Assembly: GCF_030272615.1 (NCBI RefSeq)
Contig: NC_081414.1
Coordinates: forward strand, 812,487,069 to 812,551,068
Origin: Cryptomeria japonica
Lineage: Eukaryota > Streptophyta > Pinopsida > Cupressales > Cupressaceae
DNA length: 64,000 nt
Direction of reading: 5' to 3'
This document shows, piece by piece, positions 23,931-35,928 of the stretch. Made by a program: the position numbers and the translations under genes. The notes under the pieces were generated by a model that worked only from the letters and a program-made list of their open reading frames with translations, searched no databases and was not told the origin of the DNA. Position 1 is the first letter of the stretch, and every line of letters starts with the position of its first letter.

Positions 23931-24594
23931 AAAGGAGAATGTGTAATACACTGCCGTAAGGTTTAGGTGAAATGTGTAAGACGCTGCGGCAAGTTATTTA
24001 TTGCACAGATTATTATGTCGATAAGCCCAACTCCGAGCTTTCTTATCTGTAAGAAAAACTTATGCAAATACATTAAAGCATTTAAAACAAAAAAGAACAG
24101 TGCAAAAAGTATTGATTTTTAAAAATAGCTTAATTTCTTTTATTATTATTTTACCAATTCTTAAGATAGTTTTTTTATTTTATTTTTATGGGAGTTGCTG
24201 AGTTTTAGAAAAAAACAAATGACTGCATTACAAATAGATTTAGTGATCTTTATCTTCATTCTTTAAGAAAAAGAACGGATGGTCGCATTAGATAAAAATT
24301 ATTTTTTTCTTTAATTTTATTTTTTAAAATTCGATATGGGCATATTTTATAGAGATTATAAATAATAATAAAATAATAATCTCACATAAACTTTTGTATA
24401 ATTTTATTTGTCAAGCAAGTTTCTTAAATCAAATAAAAAATATTTAATACAATTATATTCTAAAAATTGTTAAAAATGCTCTAAAAAATAAATTAACTAA
24501 TTTTTTAAATTTATATTAGAAATTATTTGTAAAAATCATATTAAAACTATTTAAAAAATTAGAAACAATTATAATTGATAAAAAATATTTTTTG
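23931..24594. other. AT-rich intergenic DNA, nothing recognised
   Basis: Upstream side of the coiled-coil relic. No further exon with matching splice phase could be recognised; upstream exons are either lost or outside what I can identify. Confidence 0.45.
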
Positions 24595-24725
24595 AAAAAA
24601 GGGGTAAAAATTTATTAATTGAGAAATAAGCGATACAAATCAAAGGGCCATCAAGCCTAGAAGAAAGAAAATACCCAAAAAGCTCCAATAAGAGAGCGGT
24701 CCTAAAAGGGTCAAAATTTCATAAA
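24595..24725 (-). mobile_element. LINE 3' end relic
   Basis: On the minus strand the sequence reads toward CTAGGCTTGATGGCCCTTTG, TTTCTCAATTAATAAAT and ends TTTTTACCCC with a T/A-rich tail. This layout, a GC-richer segment followed by an AATAAA-like element and homopolymer, is like plant LINE 3' ends. It is too short to assign to one of the LINE families here. Confidence 0.45.
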
Positions 24726-25859
24726 ATAATTTTAAACTAGCATACATTATCAATAAAAATGAAACTCATTTAAGTTGACGTGCATCAACCAATTTTTTAT
24801 ATTAGGCAGCTTTCAATTTTAATGTGATATGGATGTTTTCCTTTAAAGCTTGTAGATATGGATTTTGATTTTCATTATTCAATTCTCTTATTTGGTCATT
24901 GCATATATATATATATAGCAAATTGTAAATCAATATATTGTTTAAACTTTTTCTAGGTAAAATCTATCATGAAGAAGGGTTTGGTTTCAGATATGAAGAT
25001 ATGATAGTTTTGAGATGTTGAGTTCAAAGTTAAGAATGGAAGAAATAAATTATATTCTTCCCTAGCATTGCATGCACATCATCAAGATTTTGTGGCTTCT
25101 TCTCAAACTCTCCTTAGCGTCTTTCTAACCTTGAAGAAATCAAAGGATTCCATCCATGATGGAAACATTTCTCTTCTTTTACTCATTTCATGGCCAATTT
25201 TTTTTCAAGAAAGATGTTCCATTTGGCCCATAAATTGGTCACATTTTGTATGGAAAGGCCACATTAGAGTAAAGAAAATTAGTCACGAGAAGTTAAATAT
25301 TTTGAGAAATTCTCGTTCATTTAATACTTTAATAGTAAACCTGTCAAGATATTACTGTGTTGGAGTTAAAAATGAATGAATTACTAGAGGTAGAAACAAA
25401 AGTGGTAGAATATTCTTAAGCAAAATTTTGTAATTTTTGTTTATTTTAATTTAAAAGACTATTTTTTAATTGTGGTTTCAGAATACGTAAAAATCTATTA
25501 TATTTCGATATTTGAATAGGAAATAGATATAATTAATGAACATATTAATTAATTAAACTTAAATAGTTGTGCATACATTTACCTTGATTAATTAAATTGC
25601 ACACAAGACCTTCCTCCATCTCCCATTATGCAAATTGTAGATACAACACTTGCAACCAGAGCATAGATTTGGTTTTCACATCAATAGGCAACCTTTGTTG
25701 TTATTGTATTTCATAAAAAACATCTTAGCACGATCAATGACTATTGAGAATTGACAAATTAGATTAATAATTATAGTCTAGAAAGGTTGTTTTTTACAAA
25801 GAGGTGGGTTTAATTTTGGTGAAACTCTAATATTTGAAATAAATTTTACTTATATTATC

Positions 25860-25911
<52 letters not shown>

Positions 25912-26903
25912 TCAATTTTAAAATTTATTTTTATGGCTACCTTTTATAACATTCTATTTAAAGGAAATCTTTTTTTCTTCTTTATAGATTTCTAAAAAAG
26001 AATTTTGTTTCTTGTTAAAACAAATTATTTTTTTAGGGAGTACATATTAGTTATTTATTACCCAAGGTGTTCACTATATGAGCTTTACAAAGTCCTAGAC
26101 ATCTTAGAGGGCTTGCAAGATGGTTGAAATAGTTACAACCTTTGGATGAAAAAGCAATAAAAGTTTTACCAACTTCAAGAAACTTTCTATATACATCTTT
26201 ACAAGATCAACTAAATTCATTTTTATTTTATGTTGTTTTTCTTGTTAAAAGTGATTTTTTAAATAAAGTAAAATGTTTTTTATTTAATACATTTTTATTT
26301 GATATTTGATATATTTAATTTACTAATCATTTGAAATTTCTAATATAAAATTATTTGCTTGCAAAAAAGAATAAAATAAAATAGAAAGTTGCTTTTAAAT
26401 CTAGATTTTAGTTTTAACTTACTTTAAAATTGTAATTAGTCATTGTTGATTTATTTTTAAATTTAAGTGATTTTAATTAGATAATAAATATTTTATAAAT
26501 ATTAAAAATTATAATTTATTATAATTTTAGAAATAATGGTAAATTTTTTTTTTAAATTATGGCGATTTGATTAATAATTTTAAATCCAAAAATACTTAAT
26601 CCCACATAGAAATAGAATTGTACTTTAAAATACTTATCTTTTTAAAAAGTATGTATTATGAATGCCAAATTTATACTTAAGCTATTAGACATAATACAAT
26701 ATCCAAGATCTAATTTAAATAATGTGAAAACATACCCCAACTAATTGCATAATACATCATTCAAGACATCATAAATATTAGCTTAAGGATTTGCATTGTC
26801 ATTCAATTAATGTTAATGTTGTTTGTAATTGGTACACATTTTATTAATATTTCAAATCTGATAAATTTAAAATATTAATTTAATTTTTTATTTAATTAAT
26901 TTT
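24726..26903. other. AT-rich intergenic DNA with an (AT)n microsatellite
   Basis: (AT)n lies at 25866-25906. The segment 25915-26060 resembles pieces of the diverged repeat at 29.4-30.4 kb (shared ATGGCTACCTTT and ACATATTAGTTATTTATTA-like runs). A 103 codon open stretch at 25068-25379 shows no recognisable domain and I do not call it a gene. Confidence 0.5.
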
Positions 26904-26933
26904 AATTTTTAAATATTTATTATGTATTTATTT

Positions 26934-28312
26934 TATTTATTTTTTCGATAAAAGTGGAAAATCCACTAAACATATATATTATTAATAAAAAAATTTACAT
27001 CGGGTTCAAAAAAGGCATACCGGTAGGAAAGAACCCACAAGAAAACCTTCGGTTGTAGCCTTCAAAAAATATAAATAAAACTAGGCACTACCTTTACATC
27101 ATTTGTTGATGTCCAGTGAGATCACCGAACCCCTACCTCTAATATTTTTACAAGGGTCCCATAGGACAATTACAAAAACCTAGACTACCGCCAAATGAAG
27201 GGCTGAACAAAAATGCCATGAAGGACCACCAAGGAGATACTTGTGATGTATAAGTTCTTGCCAAAACCATAATTAAACACTCAAGGATAATAGTAGCCAA
27301 ATAACCTCCAAATTTGCATCAACAAAAACCATTCCACCAACTCCAAAAAATAGTCAGATATCCAAAAACCAAGAGCTAGTGCTCTCCTCCGGAGGTTCAT
27401 GAGCTGAGACCAGAGGAGGATTAACCCTTAGAGGAAAAGACAAAAAAGCAAGAGAAGAGAACAAAAATCCCAGAGTGATCAATGAGTGCAATGCCTCAAA
27501 GATGACCCAAGCTTTATCCACATACTGATCAAGATCCAGATACAGCAGAAAGTCCATGGAGGCACGAGTGTCTTCCATGGAATCACATATCAATCCCATT
27601 CTTAATTCATGCAATAATTGACCAGACCAACCATTAACCATGAGCTCATGACGAGGAAGAAAACCACTAGAACAAAAATACCCCACATCAAAATGATAAT
27701 CAACCAATGCAGAAGAAACCAAGGCCCAATTACATACTGTCGGAAAAATGAATGTGGAAACCAAGAGGCGGACCAAATCATCATCAAGTAAAACATCATA
27801 GAAAATTGTAACAAAGTGAGACAAAAGATCAGCATAAGAAATATGAGGGAAAACTTCTAGCCATCGACACCCCATAAGCTACGGAATTCAAAATCCACCG
27901 CAAGAGTAAACAAATTAAAGACCTTACCAGGCTTGACAAAATTGTCCTCATTCTCTTATTCTGCTATTCGAGCTTCTAAAAATACTCTGTATGTCCCAAT
28001 GGATAGAGAAGATGACATTTGCAAGAGGAAGAGCTCCAAAAAGCCATAGAAACATAAGCGTAAAATGCTACTTAACAAGATAATATAAGTGAGATAATAT
28101 AAATGAGAAAACCGCCCTTAACTTCCCATATTGGCAATGCAAAATATCCATTGCAACCTTTCTTGATTTAAACATTTCACATGGATTAACAACCCTTAAA
28201 CTAACAACCATAAATGAATAACCAGAAGGAGAGGACGCCACCCTGAAACAATGATTATAGCATAAAACCAATTCTGTCAAGGCCGAAAACTCACACAAGG
28301 CGGCCATCGATG
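26934..28312 (-). mobile_element. LINE 3, 5'-truncated 3' region
   Basis: Minus strand. The 3' end reads TTTTCTTGTGGGTTCTTTCC, GAACCCGATGTAAAT, and TTTAGTGGATTTTCCACTTTTATC followed by A-rich tail, matching the 3' end of the LINE at 12.9-20.8 kb. The body is GT-rich 3' untranslated sequence with fortuitous frames (such as 27875-27354). Flanks AATTTTTAAATATTTATT near 26904 and AATTTTAAATATTATTTT at 28313 form an imperfect target-site duplication, weak because both are AT-rich. Confidence 0.7.
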
Positions 28313-28499
28313 AATTTTAAATATTATTTTTATTAATATTTGGATTTTTCATATATTTTGACTCTGCATTTAGTTTATTCTATTTTATTTTTTAATTAAT
28401 ATTTAAGTTTGAAAATTATTTTAATTATTGTCTTTTAATGAAATTACAAATAATAATTAATTATTATTAGATTAATTTAATTTATAATAATTTCTCTTT
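28313..28499. other. AT-rich spacer
   Basis: Nothing recognised apart from the probable LINE 3 target-site copy at its left edge. Confidence 0.4.
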
Positions 28500-28779
28500 G
28501 TAAAATTGTAATTTATCCTATTTCTCCTTATCTCTCCCTCTCTATGTGTGGAACTTCCTCTTTTTATATCTCTTTATTTCTTTATCCCCTATTTATCTAT
28601 TTGTCTTTCTCACTCACACACTCCTTGTTACTCCTACCCATCTCTGTGTGTGTGTGTGTGTGTTCCTCTTTCTCTATCTCTTTATTTCTATATCCCCTAT
28701 TTATCTAGTCTTTCTCACTCACACACTCCTTGTTACTCCTACCCATATCTATCTCAATATGTCTGTCACTTTCACACAT

Positions 28780-28861
<82 letters not shown>

Positions 28862-29130
28862 ACTTCCTATATTTTTATCTTTTTATGTCCCCATCTCATC
28901 CCCCCTCTCTCACTCACCCTCAAGCTTTCCCAACTTATATTTATTTCTCTATCTCTCCTGTATATCAGTATCTCTCCTTTTCTTTATCCCTATTTCTCCC
29001 TCCATCCCTCTCACTATCACTCCCATATTTTATATCTCTTTACTTCTCTCTCCTCTCTCCTTCCCTTTTCTTTCCTCCCCCTCCCTCTCTACCTATTTAT
29101 ACATATCTATCTCCCTCTCCAACTATTGCA
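28500..29130 (+). repeat. Pyrimidine-rich low-complexity block with microsatellites
   Basis: Contains (GT)n at 28645-28662, (CT)15 at 28781-28810 and (AT)24 at 28811-28859 in direct succession. A tandem duplication of about 110 bases covers 28553-28662 and 28663-28760, each with TCTCACTCACACACTCCTTG. Plus-strand frames stay open over 200 codons only because the block is a CT-rich repeat without stops. Confidence 0.85.
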
Positions 29131-29399
29131 AACATAAGATGATCTTGTTGGTAATAGAACCTACTTATATTCTTCATTAGTTTTTGTTTTATTCATGTTC
29201 AAAACCATATAATTGTCCATGCATAGTTGATTTTATGCTATCACTTCTCGATTGTACAAACATCATTATATTTTAAATGTTCTACCAATTGACCTTACAT
29301 AGTGAGCAATTGTATGCAAAATACACCAAAAATTTTCATAAATGACCTTCCACACCTCTTCCGCGTACCCATTGCACACCAAAGTGTAATTGATGGTTT

Positions 29400-30430
29400 A
29401 TTTTACTAATCAATAAATAAAAATTATCTTAAAAAATATTTTTTAATTGGTTTTGTTGAACTACAAAATTACCATTTAAGTTAATAGAGACATGCATAGA
29501 CATATCATCTTTAATTCAATTGCTATCTTTAATTCTTCATTACACTATTTAATCATTAGAAATTTTTTTTAAAATAGATTGTTAATTGATTTTGTTAAAC
29601 TTTAATATTATACGATCTAATTTAATTAGCACTTACATAGAAATATTATCTTTAATTTTATATATTTTTAATTTAGTTTTAAATTTTATGGTTGATGGCT
29701 ACCTTTATTAACTTTCTATAGAGGAAACTATTTTTTCCTTAAAATAAAATAATTGTTCATTGAGTACTCACTAGTTAGTTATAAATAATAATTTTAATTA
29801 ATAGTAGTTGCATAAAAAATAGATTATCTAAGAAATATATTATTAATAGATTTTTTGAATTTAAAAATTATTCTACCTCAATCAATTTTATTTGAAAGGA
29901 AAATAGAAAATCATTTCATACACATAATTTAGTTATTCATTATACTATTTAATTAATATAATTTTTTTTTAAAATAGATTATTAACTAATTTTTTTGAAC
30001 TTTAAAAATTGCTATCTAATTTAATTGGGACATGCATAAAGATATTATATTTAATTTTGTTAGATATTCTAAATGAACATATATTTATTTCAATTTTAAA
30101 TTTTGTGGTTCATGATTTAATAACTTTCTATAGAGTCAATTCATTTTGCTTTCAAAGAAAATAGATTTTCATTGAATACACATTAGTTAGTTATTCATTA
30201 TACTATTCAATTAATGGTAATTGCTTTTAAAATAGAATATTAGCTAATTTTGTTACTTTAAAATTATACTTTCTAATTAAATTGGGACATGCATAGAGAT
30301 ATTATCTTTAAGTTTAAATAATTTGGATAATTTGATAAAATATAATTTCAATTCAATTTTTAATTTTAAGTTTGATGGTTATCCTCAACAACTTTCTATA
30401 AATGAAATTTTTTTTTTTTAAAATAAAATA
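29400..30430. repeat. Diverged AT-rich repeat, about four units
   Basis: The anchor GACATGCATAGAGATATTAT or a close variant recurs near 29489, 29630, 30027 and 30286, each preceded by a TTTTGTTGAACTTTAAAATT-like run and often followed by AACTTTCTATA. Spacing is irregular (about 140, 400 and 260 bases), so the units are degenerate or partly deleted. 29131-29399 shows nothing recognisable. Confidence 0.6.
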
Positions 30431-32330
30431 ATTTAATGTTAACTAAGGTTAGAGTTCAGATCAAGGTTAGATTTTAATTAAGGTTACCTTGTTAGTGTTA
30501 GGGTTAATAATATTAAGGTCATATTTAACCTATTAGAATACGAATATACATAGAGTTTATATTAAAATTAGGATTAGTGTTGAGGTTAGGATAAATAAAA
30601 TTAGTTATGACCTTGATCATAATGTTATATCCCCAATCCTAACACTAACTCCAACCCTCATTATTTTAAAGGCTTGAATGTGTTGGGTTAGGACTAGAGT
30701 TTGAGTTAAATTAGGTTAGGGTTTAAGTTAGAGATATGGTTTAATTAGGGGTTTTGATTAGGGTTATGGTTAGTGCTGAGTTCGTTTTAGGGTTCTAGGA
30801 TAAATCTTGAGGTCAAGGTCAAGGTTGTGGTTTGGTTTGGGGTTTAATTAGGGTTAGGGTCATAGTTTATTAGGGTTAGGATTAATATTCTAGGAGAAAG
30901 TTTGGGTCAAGGTCAAGTTTAGGCTTGGGTTTGGTGTGATGGTTCATTTAGAGTTAAGGTTAAAGTTAAGGTTAAATTAGGGCTATGGTTAGCAATAAAT
31001 TTGTTAAAAAATTTATTATTAATGCCTTACATCATTAGTTTAGGGTTAGGGTTAGTGTTAAAAATTTCTAGAATAAACTTTGGTATCAAAGTTATCATTT
31101 TCATTAAGGTTGAACTAGGTTCAGGTTTCAAGTTTAATTAAGATTAAAAATAGAATAAGGATTTCCATTACAACTAGGCTAAGTGTTTGGTTTAAGGCTA
31201 GGTTATGCCAGGGATAAGTAGGATTAGGTATCAATTAGGATTATAGAATAAATATTTGACTTAGGGTTAGGATTAGGGTTCTATTATGAATACACTTTCA
31301 ATAGCATTGGGGTTAATATTAGATTAAGGTTAAGGTTAATGTTAGATTAGGATTCAATAAGGGAAAAACATTTAATTTATGATAAGGTTTAAATTAGGGT
31401 TATGTTTGGGGTTTAATTTGGGCTATAGCTAAAATTAGACTTAGGGTTAAATTGGGGTTAGGATCAATGTCAAGTCGTGGTCTAAACAATTTTAGAATTA
31501 GGGTTAAATTAGGGTTAGATTCAATAATGGACTAGGGTTGAAGTTAGGGTTAGAATAAGAATTAGAGACAGGATTTGGATTATAGTTAAATTAGGGTGAG
31601 GTTTCAATGGGTTAGGGCTAAGATTAAGATTAGTGTTCAACTTCAATTGTAGCTTAATAAGTGTTAAAGTTAGTATTTATTTAAATTAGGATTAATATTC
31701 AATTAAGGTTATCGATACATTTTAGTTATGACTAGGCTTTAATTAGTGTTAGAGTTGGGGCTATGATTCAATTAAGATAGGATTTAATTAGTGTTGAAAA
31801 TTTTTTCCTATTGTAGTTCAATTAGGGTTTTAAGAGAAATAAGAACTTTAATTAGGGTTTTAAGAGAAATCTTTAACTTAGTGTTAAGGTTAAAATAAGG
31901 TTAGGATTAAAGTTTAATTGTGATTGTGGTTTGAATATTATTAGGGTTAATAATAGGTTAGTAAGGTTAAGTTTAGGGTTAATGTTAGATTAGGGTTCAA
32001 TAAGAGTTAGGGTTAGGGCTCAATCAAAGGTAGGGTAAAAGTATGGTTATAAGAAAAATATTTGAGTTGGAATTAATATATGGTTAGGGTTTAAATAGGG
32101 TTAAGATTAGGGATTAATTATGGCTAGGGTTAATGTTAGATTAGGTTTAAGGTTAGGTTTAGAATTGAAATTAAAGATAGGATTAGGGTTAGAGATGAAT
32201 TAGCATTAGGATCAATTTTACATTAGGGTTTAAATAGGGTTAGTGTCTAGATTAAATTGGGGTTAGATTTAATATTAGATAAGGGTTAAGGTTAAGGTTA
32301 GACTTAGAATTAGATATATATTAAACCTAA
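30431..32330 (+). repeat. Degenerate telomere-like (TTAGGG/TTTAGGG) interstitial tract
   Basis: About 1.9 kb in which TTAGGG, TTAAGG, TTAGGA and GGTTA variants recur almost continuously on the plus strand. The clearest core is TTTAGGGTTAGGGTTAG at 31039-31055. The register drifts, so it is not a perfect array and not a chromosome end. Plant telomeres are TTTAGGG; here the hexamer TTAGGG and its variants dominate. Confidence 0.8.
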
Positions 32331-33404
32331 TATTTATTTATAAGTAGATCATTGTAAATCAAATGTTAAATATTTATATTTTGAATTTTCCTTCAAGTAG
32401 TCTACGTGATTTATATGATTTCATGTCAATTTTATTAAAATCAACTCTTTGCTATTATTTATGAATGCTAAATATTCTTAAATTTGATATCTCGGGTGTA
32501 CTTTACTTAGATTTCCTAAAATATAGGTATGCTAGTTTTAAGATAGCCCATATATTTCAAGACATTTAATTTTTTCATATAAAAATAAATAAATCTTATT
32601 AAAAAAAAAAATTGTTTGATTCTTTTAAAATATATTGTATCTTAAGATCTATTTTTTATTGTGTATTTTATACATAAAAAAATTAAAAATTTCTTTTAAA
32701 AAATAAAGAAAGCTGCAATTTTCTTTATTTATGGTTCATAGATTTATCTTAGTTTAATATTTAATTCATCTTTAAATTTTAAAAAATCAAGTAAATAACC
32801 TTTATCATAGTTTAATATTTAATTTATCTTTAAAGTTAAAAAAATCAATCGAATAAGGTGGGTGGCACTTAGTGTTTCCTATAGTTTTTTGTTTTTTGTT
32901 CTCTTTATTTCTTATTCAATGAAAAATAAATAACAAGTTGATGTTCTAGTTTTTTGTTTTTCTTACAATTTACTTTTTGAGGTGTCATTGTAGTGTTACA
33001 CCTCTACTCGTGCTTTTTATGATAAATATTATAAAATAATATGTATTAATATTATAAATTAAAATATTATATTATATTTAGCTATAATAAATTCTTATCA
33101 TTTATTAATAATTTAAAGTAAAATTTGGCCCCTTTAAGTGGGAAAGGGTGCCTAGGCACCATTGTCCAAGTACAAGGGTGTCTGGGCATCCTTGTCTATC
33201 CTATCAAGGTTGAATTCAAAATCATAGAGTAAATGCTAGGTGAAGACTAAGATTTGAAGCCAATGAGAGTAAAATAAAAGATGATCAAAAAAAAGAAGAC
33301 CAGAATGCTAAAGTGAGGTCTAGGTGAGGATGAAATTGTATAGAGATAAAAATTTATTATGCTTCGCACATATATAAGAACATTTTATTAGTCACTAGAG
33401 AAAA
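32331..33404. other. AT-rich intergenic DNA
   Basis: No gene. Contains a local repeat of TTTAATATTTAATTCATCTTTAAA-like sequence near 32752 and 32808, and a 14 base perfect palindrome GGTGCCTAGGCACC near 33147. Confidence 0.5.
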
Positions 33405-35664
33405 TGTAAGACTTTTGCATGATATCATAGATTAGTCCAAAGGAACATTTGAAATTATTTCTTTTTACCATGTGGTAGCACTACACTTCATATACTCTCT
33501 CATTATAATAATATACTTAATAATCAAGCTTGTGGAAAATCTTAAATACATGTACACATGTACACTCATCATTACATAAGATGTTCAACACACATACAAA
33601 AAAACAAGCTCAGTAGTGCACACCACTCTAAAAATAGTAGTAATGAACACATAGATATCAATATTAACACAATATAGTTTATGATCATAAAAAATATCCA
33701 TAGGTTTGAAATCTTCTAGATAGAAAGGAACATAAACAAAATTAGGGGTATGTGGGTTGCCCATATCAAAAATACTAATACTAAATAGTTACAATAGACC
33801 CACTCTCACTCTTAATTAGTAAACAATTAGTATAACTTGTTATAGAATATATATGTAATCATAATCTCATAACCAAATAAGAGTGGAAATAACCATGAGA
33901 ATAAATATAAATGGTTAGATTCTTTTAATGATCAAAGGTGTCTTTTCAATGTCCACTTTTAGAAAGTATTAAAGATCTCAATTCTAGTTGTATGATAGAT
34001 ATTGGGTAGCCTTTAAGTATGAATATTATTGACTCATTATGTATAAGTATGCCTTCTCTAAGGATTTCACACACAATATTTACTTCTGGATTAATATGCT
34101 TGGACTAACAATCATCAAGTAGATAGTGAGTGGATTGACGTTCTTGTATTCTTTAGTACGTTAATATGTGCATTTATAATATTTTTATACTCTTTGAACA
34201 AGATTGGAAAAACATTGATTATTGTGATTATTTATTTATGTAACTGTATGCATGGATGTTTTGTATATGTGAACCTTAGTATTAAATGACAATGAATAAA
34301 TAAATTTTTATATGAGCCTCTAAGTGCTTTTGTTGACTTGAGGAAATGCCTATATTAATGCATATGTATCCTTTTATACACTTGTGTATGTCCTGAATGC
34401 TCTTGTCTACTCTTGTTCGACTATGTAAGCTTATGTATGCAAATGTGTGTTTTCAATATGTATTTTGTATGTATTGGATAGGTGTCGAATAAGGAACAAT
34501 AGGGGAGAGTAAATATTGATACCTTCGGTAGTTGGCATAAATATTTGGTAAAATTATTTAATTAATATGATCTATGTTGATTTATTTTCTTACCTCCTAG
34601 CATATAATGGAAATAGGACTGCATAGTCATAAGTGATGTTTTTGTCACATATTTTCATGTTGCACTAAGAATCCATCCCCTACCAGTTTCAAGTTGCTAG
34701 ACATCTTCCTGTAGGGTCGACGATTCTTTGTGCCATGAGAACTTCAGGGAAGTGTAAATTCTTCGTAGTTGGGTAGTAAAATGCTTTGATAGTGTTCACA
34801 CCCATGTTGTGATCATGGGAGATAGATGTTGGGAGTCCCACTTAGGATGACTATTCAGCTTTTTTTATATATATTCATTATAATTGACCTTATGGTCTCT
34901 TCTAAAATAAATAATTTTCCTATGATTTGCTAATCTCTTGGCTCATGTAAATAAATTTTTTGTCGAATTGTAGCGTATTGTATCTATTTAGTGTATTTTG
35001 AACAAGTTGTATTATTTAATGTTTAATTGTGTGTAATTTGTGCATTTTATTTTTTTAATAATGTGGAGGTCTTTATAAAATAAGACAATGGATCCCATAA
35101 AGGATGACGTGACCAATGATAAACAAAGGGAACCTTATCAGGGATGCAAAGCCTTTGACACCATATTGGAGATGCATGTGCTATCTGATTAGATATTAAT
35201 CTAATAGATCAAAAAGTGATATAGTATAGTGATCCCACCAAATGAAAATAAGGAAACCTATTTCTAATGGTGATATGACCTCAATATAGAATGAATTCAT
35301 CCCCACCATGATTAAAGATTGATCTCTAGCACTAATTTTTCAAATACATAACATGCATGATGGAAGATCAACATTTCATTCAAAAGACATGATAGCAATA
35401 TTTCTGTAAAGATCAAATAATTAGATTATTACATAATTTACCACAAAAATATGCATGAAACTCAACACCACAAAAGGTATAATGATTCATCAAAGAACGA
35501 AAAAAATAAAATAATAACTCAGCTATAAAATATAATATAGCTCATTAAATAAAACTTCTTATATCAATTATCAACTATGAGCTCATAGAAATTATGAAGA
35601 GGAAATAAAATACAGCCTCTAATGGTAGTCAAATTCCCTTGGCTCATTTAATAGATGAATATAT
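33405..35664. repeat. Segmental duplication block 1, upstream of F-box copy B
   Basis: 33405-33840 matches 43890-44280 and 53650-54010 (shared ACCATGTGGTAGCACTACAC and TTCAACACACAT). 35060-35664 matches 46060-46660 and 55790-56390 (shared ACCTTATCAGGGAT and GAGATGCATGTGCTA). The middle, 33841-35059, has no counterpart in the other blocks: the 415 base tandem units found there are absent here. No gene is seen. Confidence 0.8.
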
Positions 35665-35928
35665 AAAACATTATTCTTCTTCCATGTGTAATAAGTGACT
35701 ACATATAGTATTTAAAAGATGAACATTGTTTTGTTCATCGAACCTTATTATCTAGTAGGATTAGTTTATATTGTGCACACGCAAGATTAGAATGCCCATA
35801 AAGTTGTGGACTAGTGGATGGTACTTTGGCTTTTATAATTGTAAATATCGCTACCTCTTTGTAAGGCATGTAAATCACAAAATGAACATAGATCTCTCAT
35901 TCATGATCATCGATGGAGGTCATTGAAA
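35665..35928 (+). promoter_or_regulatory. Upstream region of F-box copy B, cut by LTR array
   Basis: Matches 845-1015 upstream of copy A (GTAATAAGTGACT, GAACATTGTTTTGTTC, TTATAATTGTAAATATCGCT) up to about 35862. About 66 unrelated bases follow before the LTR starts at 35929. The remainder of the leader continues at about 42478, after the array (CATAAGCATTTTTCTCCAA), with a TATAAAAT box at 42596-42603. Confidence 0.7.

Noticed and set aside
25068-25379. A 103 codon plus-strand frame
   Set aside because: No domain, no splice or promoter context and no paralog in the window; likely chance.
27354-27875. A 173 codon minus-strand frame
   Set aside because: It lies in the 3' untranslated region of LINE 3 and has no recognisable domain; a second frame in the same place is also open.
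28546-29180. Overlapping plus-strand open frames of up to 210 codons
   Set aside because: They consist of Ser, Leu, Tyr, Ile and Pro runs from CT- and AT-rich simple repeats; three frames are open at once, which is a composition effect.
30431-32330. A chromosome end
   Set aside because: The units are degenerate and flanked on both sides by ordinary DNA.
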